36,653 nt of DNA from Flavobacteriales bacterium (lineage in GTDB: Bacteria; Bacteroidota; Bacteroidia; Flavobacteriales_F; PHOS-HE28), in contig JAGNUG010000025.1 of NCBI GenBank assembly GCA_017987115.1, positions 1-36,653 on the forward strand. Direction: 5' to 3'. Position 1 is the first letter of the stretch. Each line of letters opens with the position of its first letter. Made by a program: the position numbers and the translations under genes. The notes under the pieces are model-generated. The model saw only the letters and a list, made by a program, of their open reading frames with translations, made no database searches and was not told the DNA's origin. Positions 31,924 to 36,653 of this stretch are shown piece by piece.

Positions 31924-34206
31924 GTGAGCATCGATCCGTACATAATTCATTTGAGATCGTTATGGATCGCGCTACTCCTGCTTTCCGGAGCTCTTTCCGC
32001 ACAGACCTCCGTTGAGGTACTCGACAATATCGATGGTAAGCCGGTTCCTTTCGCAGTGGTACGTCCAGAGACAGAGGATCACACGGGTATTGCATCGAAG
32101 AGCACTGATCTGAACGGTAGAGCTGTTTTCAGTGATGATGAACTTTTTGGCAAGGATCCTGCTTTCATTCGAATTGAAGCGCTCGGTTACGAGGTGGCAA
32201 CAATTCCCGCGCTGATGCATGTCACGTTCGCCCTGAAGCGGGATCCACAACAATTGAAGGACGCTGTGGTTACCGGTCAATATGGGCCAACTTCCGCTGA
32301 TAATGCCGTACACAAAGTGCGTGTGATCAATGAAGCACAACTTCAAGCACGCGCTTCGAACACGCTTGCCGATGCCTTGCAGAATGAATTGAATATTCAG
32401 CTTTCACAAGACAATATCCTTGGTACTTCCATGTCCATGCAAGGGCTCAGCGGGCAGAACGTTAAGATCTTGATCGATGGTGTGCCTGTTATCGGAAGGC
32501 AGAACGGGAATATCGATCTGGCTCAAATGGACCTGAACGGCATAGCGCATGTGGAGATCGTGGAAGGGCCGTTGAGCGTCAGCTATGGAACCAATGCATT
32601 GGCCGGAACGATCAACTTGATCACCAAGAAGAATGCAAGTGAAGCACCTACCTTTAAATTCAGTTCGTATGCTGAACATATCGGTCGGCTTAACCTTTGG
32701 GGAACCGCCGCAAAACGGTGGGGAAAGCATAATGTGAACATCAACCTTGGGCGCGATTATTTCAACGGCTGGAACCCAGGTCAGACCGGTATTCCCAACT
32801 TCGGACCTGCATTGGCCGACACCCTGCGCTACCAGCAATGGAAGCCACGTGAACAGTATACAGGCCGACTCAATTATCGATGGAACAGCAGTTCTTGGCA
32901 GCTCGGATACAAGGCCGAGGTCAGCAACGAGCTCATAACCGCGCGCGGTAGACCACGAGCCCCATACTACGTTTCAGCATTCGATGAGGAGTACAGAACA
33001 CAACGCATCGATAACGCTTTGTTTGCCGATCACTTCTGGAACCATGGGCGCAAACTGAACCTGATCATTGCGCACGATCGATACAAGCGCACACGCAATA
33101 CATGGGTCCGTGATCTCACGAACCTCGGAGAACAATTGGTGGTCGGTGAAGATGTACAGGACACCTCGCGTTTCACTTTGACCAATGCTCGATTGGTCTA
33201 CTTTTCTGCGGGGGAAGACGCACGGTTGCGATACGAGTTCGGGACGGATATTAATTATGAGACCGGCTCCGGTCAACGCATTGTGAATGAGAATGGTGCC
33301 TCGATCGGTGACTACGCCTTGTATTCCAGCATCGAATACAAGCCATGGAAGCAGGTCATAGTAAGGCCTGCGGTCCGGTATTCGTACAACACCATCTACG
33401 ATGCTCCGTTGGTGCCGTCGCTCAACATCCGATGGCAATTGGATACGGCGTTCACCGTCCGAGCTAGTTATGCACGAGGGTTCCGTACGCCGTCGTTGAA
33501 GGAACTCTATTTCTATTTCGTGGATGTGAACCATGACATACGGGGAAACGAGGATCTCAATGCCGAACACTCCAACAATTTCAGTGCATCACTTACCTGG
33601 AACGAACCACGCGAACACGGTGCATGGCGCGCTGAGCTTAGTGGTTTTTACAATACCATCAACGACCTGATCACCTTGGCGCAGGTGGATGCGACATTAT
33701 ACACGTACGTCAATATTGGTCAGTACCGGACAGCCGGAGGGAATCTCGGCGTGTCGTGGGAGGGTGAGCAATGGGCCATCAGTGCGGGTGGTAATGTCAC
33801 AGGTCGAAAGGATGATCTCGTAAGGGATGGAGCTAATGACTTCCTGTGGTCCCATGAAGCGCGTGGTTCCATTACGCGCACATGGGCAAAGCATGGTTTA
33901 TCAGCACAAGCATTCTTCAAATACCAAGGTTTGGTCTCCAACTACGCCGTGGCCGATGATAATACTGTGCAACGATCGATGATCGAAGCGTATAGCATGG
34001 CCGACGTATCGCTGACAAAAGAGCTATTCAAAAAGCAACTTGGCCTAACAGTGGGGTGCAAGAACCTATTGGATGTGCAGAACCTGAATGCCTCGAGCTC
34101 CGGTGTTGGTGGAGTTCACGTTAACGGCGGATCCAGCGTACCTATGATGAATGGTCGCCTTTTCTTTCTGCGCTTGAACCTTGAATTATCAGCTCTGAAA
34201 AAATGA
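31924..34206 (+). CDS. TonB-dependent outer-membrane receptor, probable heme/HmuY partner
   Basis: 760 residues from GTG at 31924; TTG at 31951 is an alternative start directly before the signal 'LRSLWIALLLLSGALSAQT'. A carboxypeptidase-regulatory-like domain (about 28-108, 'KSTDLNGRAVF', 'FIRIEALGYEV') precedes a TonB-box-like 'DAVVTGQY' (113-120). The plug domain (about 125-235) has 'MQGLSGQNVKILIDGVPV' and 'VEIVEGPLSVSYGTNALAG', and the barrel fills the rest. The barrel has 'GFRTPSLKELYFYF' (from about residue 519) and then 'NEDLNAEHSNN', equivalents of the FRAP/NPNL loop that marks heme receptors such as HmuR. It imports a ligand across the outer membrane using TonB energy. Its stop overlaps the start of the HmuY-like lipoprotein by 4 bases (ATGA). 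Confidence 0.93.
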   Translation: MSIDPYIIHLRSLWIALLLLSGALSAQTSVEVLDNIDGKPVPFAVVRPETEDHTGIASKSTDLNGRAVFSDDELFGKDPAFIRIEALGYEVATIPALMHVTFALKRDPQQLKDAVVTGQYGPTSADNAVHKVRVINEAQLQARASNTLADALQNELNIQLSQDNILGTSMSMQGLSGQNVKILIDGVPVIGRQNGNIDLAQMDLNGIAHVEIVEGPLSVSYGTNALAGTINLITKKNASEAPTFKFSSYAEHIGRLNLWGTAAKRWGKHNVNINLGRDYFNGWNPGQTGIPNFGPALADTLRYQQWKPREQYTGRLNYRWNSSSWQLGYKAEVSNELITARGRPRAPYYVSAFDEEYRTQRIDNALFADHFWNHGRKLNLIIAHDRYKRTRNTWVRDLTNLGEQLVVGEDVQDTSRFTLTNARLVYFSAGEDARLRYEFGTDINYETGSGQRIVNENGASIGDYALYSSIEYKPWKQVIVRPAVRYSYNTIYDAPLVPSLNIRWQLDTAFTVRASYARGFRTPSLKELYFYFVDVNHDIRGNEDLNAEHSNNFSASLTWNEPREHGAWRAELSGFYNTINDLITLAQVDATLYTYVNIGQYRTAGGNLGVSWEGEQWAISAGGNVTGRKDDLVRDGANDFLWSHEARGSITRTWAKHGLSAQAFFKYQGLVSNYAVADDNTVQRSMIEAYSMADVSLTKELFKKQLGLTVGCKNLLDVQNLNASSSGVGGVHVNGGSSVPMMNGRLFFLRLNLELSALKK

Positions 34207-35180
34207 GGAAGCTCGGCACGTTCATTCTTTCGGTGGCGACCATGTCGTTGCTTTCTTCATGTCTAAAGGATGAGTTGCCAGTGATCCCGGCAGAACGAGG
34301 CGATGTGATCGAAGTTCAGTTGACCATGGGCAATGGCTACAATGAGCAATTGTGGTTCGACCTTGGAACGAATACCGTTGTTGCCCAGAACAGTAAGACG
34401 GATTGGGATCTGGCCTTTGAGTGTGGCGCTGCCGGCTGGCAGGTACGGGTGAACCCAGCGCGCTTCATGCGAGCCAATAGGACCAATACGAGCGATATCA
34501 CCTTGGCGACCGATACCAACGGGTTCGGCGTACAATGGGAATATGATCACAGTGAAGGCATGGCCGATAGTCTTGCGTTCGGTGACTGGCGCACGAATGA
34601 TAACGTGTACGTGCTGGACCTTGGTCTTGACGCTGAGGGTACGTTACTCGGTATCCGTAGAGTGCGGGTGTTGGAGTCAACAACTGCGCAATACACCTTC
34701 GAGGTTGCAGCGATGAACGGTAGCAACGTGCAACAATTCACAGTGCAAAAGGATCCGTCACGTGCGTATGTGCATTTCAGTATTCTGAATGGACAACAGG
34801 TATTGATCGCTCCACCGCATGGTGCGTATGACCTGGTATTTTCGCAATACACCTACCAATTCTATGACCCTTATCTGGCCTATCTGGTAACTGGGGCTGT
34901 CAGTGGTTTCAGCGGCTGCAGGATAAGCGAATTCTTTACGGATGATTTCGCCTCGGTCTCCTTAGCTGATACTACCGCGAACCCATTCAGTACGAACGAG
35001 GATGTGATCGGATACGATTGGAAGGAATACGATTTCGATACCGGTATCTATGCGATCTTTCCGGATCATGTATTCATTGTTCAGGATACCGAAGGGTACT
35101 TCTACAAATTGCATTTCACCGATTGGTATAACGCCGCTGGCCAGCGCGGTAACCCACGGTTTGAAGTGGTCGGGTTGTAG
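34203..35180 (+). CDS. HmuY-family lipoprotein
   Basis: 325 residues. The signal 'LGTFILSVATMSLLSSC' has lipobox 'LLSSC' with Cys20 lipidated, so this copy is membrane-anchored. HmuY-like blocks are 'NEQLWFDLGTNTVVAQN', 'TDWDLAFECGAAGWQVRVN', 'YDLVFSQYTYQFYD', 'DVIGYDWKEYDFDTGI' and 'HVFIVQDTEGYFYKLHFTDW'. The last two align with 'NVIGFDWKSFNM' and 'TYFVQDRDGNIWKLIFSEY' of the T9SS version at 30492-31739. It has no sorting domain. The ATG overlaps the receptor stop codon, so translation is probably coupled. Heme-binding residues cannot be assigned from sequence alone; other ligands for this fold cannot be ruled out. Confidence 0.88.
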   Translation: MRKLGTFILSVATMSLLSSCLKDELPVIPAERGDVIEVQLTMGNGYNEQLWFDLGTNTVVAQNSKTDWDLAFECGAAGWQVRVNPARFMRANRTNTSDITLATDTNGFGVQWEYDHSEGMADSLAFGDWRTNDNVYVLDLGLDAEGTLLGIRRVRVLESTTAQYTFEVAAMNGSNVQQFTVQKDPSRAYVHFSILNGQQVLIAPPHGAYDLVFSQYTYQFYDPYLAYLVTGAVSGFSGCRISEFFTDDFASVSLADTTANPFSTNEDVIGYDWKEYDFDTGIYAIFPDHVFIVQDTEGYFYKLHFTDWYNAAGQRGNPRFEVVGL

Positions 35181-35195
35181 TTGGATCAGGGGGCG

Positions 35196-36653
35196 TTAGA
35201 AATCCATTTCCCCTCCGCCACCGTCACCCGCAGGGCGTTGACCTTTCTTGCGGAACAACGAGGCATCACTCTCACCGAACTTCCATGTTAGCGTGAAACG
35301 CACATAGCGTTGCTCACGACGACCGAAGCTTTCCTGATATAAGTACGGCGTATTGATCGTGTTACCACGACGGTTAGTAAAGAACACATCATTCACGGAA
35401 ACAACACCGGTCAAGCTCTTGTTGAAGTCGTAACCTAAGGACGCATCCATGCTGTACTGGGAAAGGGATCGACCCTGCGCCTGTACTTCCGGACTTTCGT
35501 ATTCGCCGTTCAACTGAATACTCCACGCTTTGTTGAACTTGTATTGTACCAGTGCTTTTGCCTCCCAGTTCGTGCCTTGGTTGCGCAAGCCGCCTTGGTC
35601 ATTACCTAATGTGAGTTCCGTGTATTGCAACGTGCCACTGAGCGTTACTTGAAGGTCTTGCCAAAAGCGGAACTTGAAAATATTCTCCCAGCCTGCGCGC
35701 GTGCTGTTCGCCCCATTCACGAATGTGTTCCGTAGGATCGTGCTATCTGATGGCAGGGGAGAACTGTAGCTGGTGATCACGTTCTCCGTGAACCGCCCAT
35801 AAACAGAGGTGAGCCACGTAGCCTTTCCGTCCATGAACGGGGTAAGATGATTCACTTCGGCTATGTTGCTGAACTGCGGTGCCAGTGCCGGATTGCCAAT
35901 ACGGATATTCCGGCTGTCCGCACTCCAGATCACGGGCATGATCTGCCAGAACCTTGGCCGGTCTATCTTGCGTGAAAAGTTGAACTGCAGTTCGCGTTCA
36001 CTTCCTTCCCAATTCCGCACCAGATAGATCGCAGGAAAGAGCGCTTTCCCGAAATTCGATGAGCCATCCGGATATTCGTAACGGTATTCAACATCCTTGC
36101 CGCGCAATTCTACAATGAACGCTGTCTGTTCGAAGCGAAGGCCCGCTTGAGCACTCCAACGGTCATTCAATTTGCGCATCCAATTGAGATAGACCGCATT
36201 GGTATTGTCAGTGACCAAATAATCGTTCGTCAATGAAGTGTCAATGACCGCTTCACCAAAGGTCGGTGATGTTTCGAATACATTCAAGAACGTATTCTCC
36301 AAGGAGTAGGCCACCTTCGCACCCCATTCCAATTTTGTCCGCTCGCCGATCGGGTTCTTCCAATCGGTCTGGAACGTGTAGCTGTCGGATGAACTCCCTC
36401 CCAGGTTTTTTTGTAGCCGAGGGCTGAAAGACAACTGACTTCCGTCCTGTCCAAAGGTGTAACGATCGAAATCGGACTCGGTATCACGTTGCCAACGGTT
36501 ATAGTTAACATCCATGGTCCATTCCTTACCGGGTTTCGACGAAGTGTGCTTGTACATGAGCTGGGTACTGTAGCTCTGCATGTCATTATCCGTAGTGTTG
36601 ATCTGGTCACCGGATTCAAATAAGGTACCTGACCCGTTCCGGGAAATGAATGC
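35196..36653 (-). CDS. Outer-membrane beta-barrel family protein (TonB-receptor-like), C-terminal part
   Basis: The reading frame stays open to the right edge, so the N-terminus (signal, carboxypeptidase-like and plug domains) is outside; an internal Met at 36581 is not the true start. The visible 480 residues or so are alternating barrel strands of the OMP_b-brl_3 type: 'NAVYLNWMRKLNDRWSAQAG', 'LRFEQTAFIVEL', 'LFPAIYLVRNW', 'ELQFNFSRKIDRPRFWQIMP', 'RIGNPALAPQFSNIAEVNH'. The 'RPRFWQxMP...NPxLxPQ' block is typical. It ends 'GDGGGGEMDF' after a basic 'FRKKGQRPAG', a Gly-rich tail often seen in this family. It converges with the HmuY-like lipoprotein with a gap of 15 bases and no visible terminator. 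Confidence 0.92.
   Translation of the reverse strand, partial: AFISRNGSGTLFESGDQINTTDNDMQSYSTQLMYKHTSSKPGKEWTMDVNYNRWQRDTESDFDRYTFGQDGSQLSFSPRLQKNLGGSSSDSYTFQTDWKNPIGERTKLEWGAKVAYSLENTFLNVFETSPTFGEAVIDTSLTNDYLVTDNTNAVYLNWMRKLNDRWSAQAGLRFEQTAFIVELRGKDVEYRYEYPDGSSNFGKALFPAIYLVRNWEGSERELQFNFSRKIDRPRFWQIMPVIWSADSRNIRIGNPALAPQFSNIAEVNHLTPFMDGKATWLTSVYGRFTENVITSYSSPLPSDSTILRNTFVNGANSTRAGWENIFKFRFWQDLQVTLSGTLQYTELTLGNDQGGLRNQGTNWEAKALVQYKFNKAWSIQLNGEYESPEVQAQGRSLSQYSMDASLGYDFNKSLTGVVSVNDVFFTNRRGNTINTPYLYQESFGRREQRYVRFTLTWKFGESDASLFRKKGQRPAGDGGGGEMDF

Noticed and set aside
1-36653. CRISPR arrays, tRNA or rRNA genes, insertion sequences, integrases, toxin-antitoxin or phage-defence genes
   Set aside because: I looked on both strands and found no regular spacer pattern, no transposase or integrase motifs, and no recognisable defence domains.

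Overview
The window reads as a chromosome segment of a Bacteroidota member, most likely Flavobacteriales-like, with moderate GC. The evidence is two proteins ending in type IX secretion (T9SS) type A sorting domains, a TonB-dependent receptor flanked by two HmuY-family proteins, an OMP beta-barrel family protein, many lipoproteins with a short lipobox, a TraR/DksA protein of the cysteine-poor Bacteroidota type, and few Shine-Dalgarno sites. I saw no rRNA, tRNA, CRISPR array, integrase or transposase.

Bases 1-16,200 are a loose cluster of small stress and envelope genes, mostly on the minus strand: two DUF421/YetF membrane proteins, a large-subunit catalase (katE), a DoxX-like protein, a YciE/YciF DUF892 protein next to a strongly disordered Arg/Tyr/Gly/Asp protein, a Gsp26-type PNPOx-fold protein, a VOC protein, MgtC/SapB, DUF1328, an OmpA lipoprotein, a DksA-like protein, a DUF2383 protein, and an operon of two paralogous lipoproteins plus an NADPH:FMN reductase. 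Two genes are broken. A Cys-rich DUF326 copper-storage-type gene has one extra base in a G run. A nitrilase-family gene is spread over three frames with an in-frame stop. A hairpin-containing repeat of about 100 bp occurs twice, about 1.1 kb apart.

Bases 16,800-23,900 hold one giant soluble signalling gene of about 2,360 residues. In order it carries an excisionase/MerR-like HTH, CheB methylesterase, CheR methyltransferase, a divergent PAS, a coiled coil, PAS, GAF, seven more PAS domains, HisKA, HATPase and a receiver. Its middle is visibly richer in GC than its ends. Small Pro-rich and charged disordered proteins, CsbD and a coiled-coil lipoprotein follow.

Bases 26,500-36,653 encode surface functions. 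First is a 1,250-residue T9SS-exported protein built from nine copies of a domain of about 125 residues that I do not recognise. Next is a probable heme-uptake locus: a T9SS-anchored HmuY-like protein, a TonB-dependent receptor and a HmuY-like lipoprotein whose start overlaps the receptor stop. Last is a convergent outer-membrane beta-barrel gene that runs off the right edge. A working hypothesis is that the left half is a general-stress gene set, possibly controlled by the giant hybrid sensor; this is inferred from proximity only.
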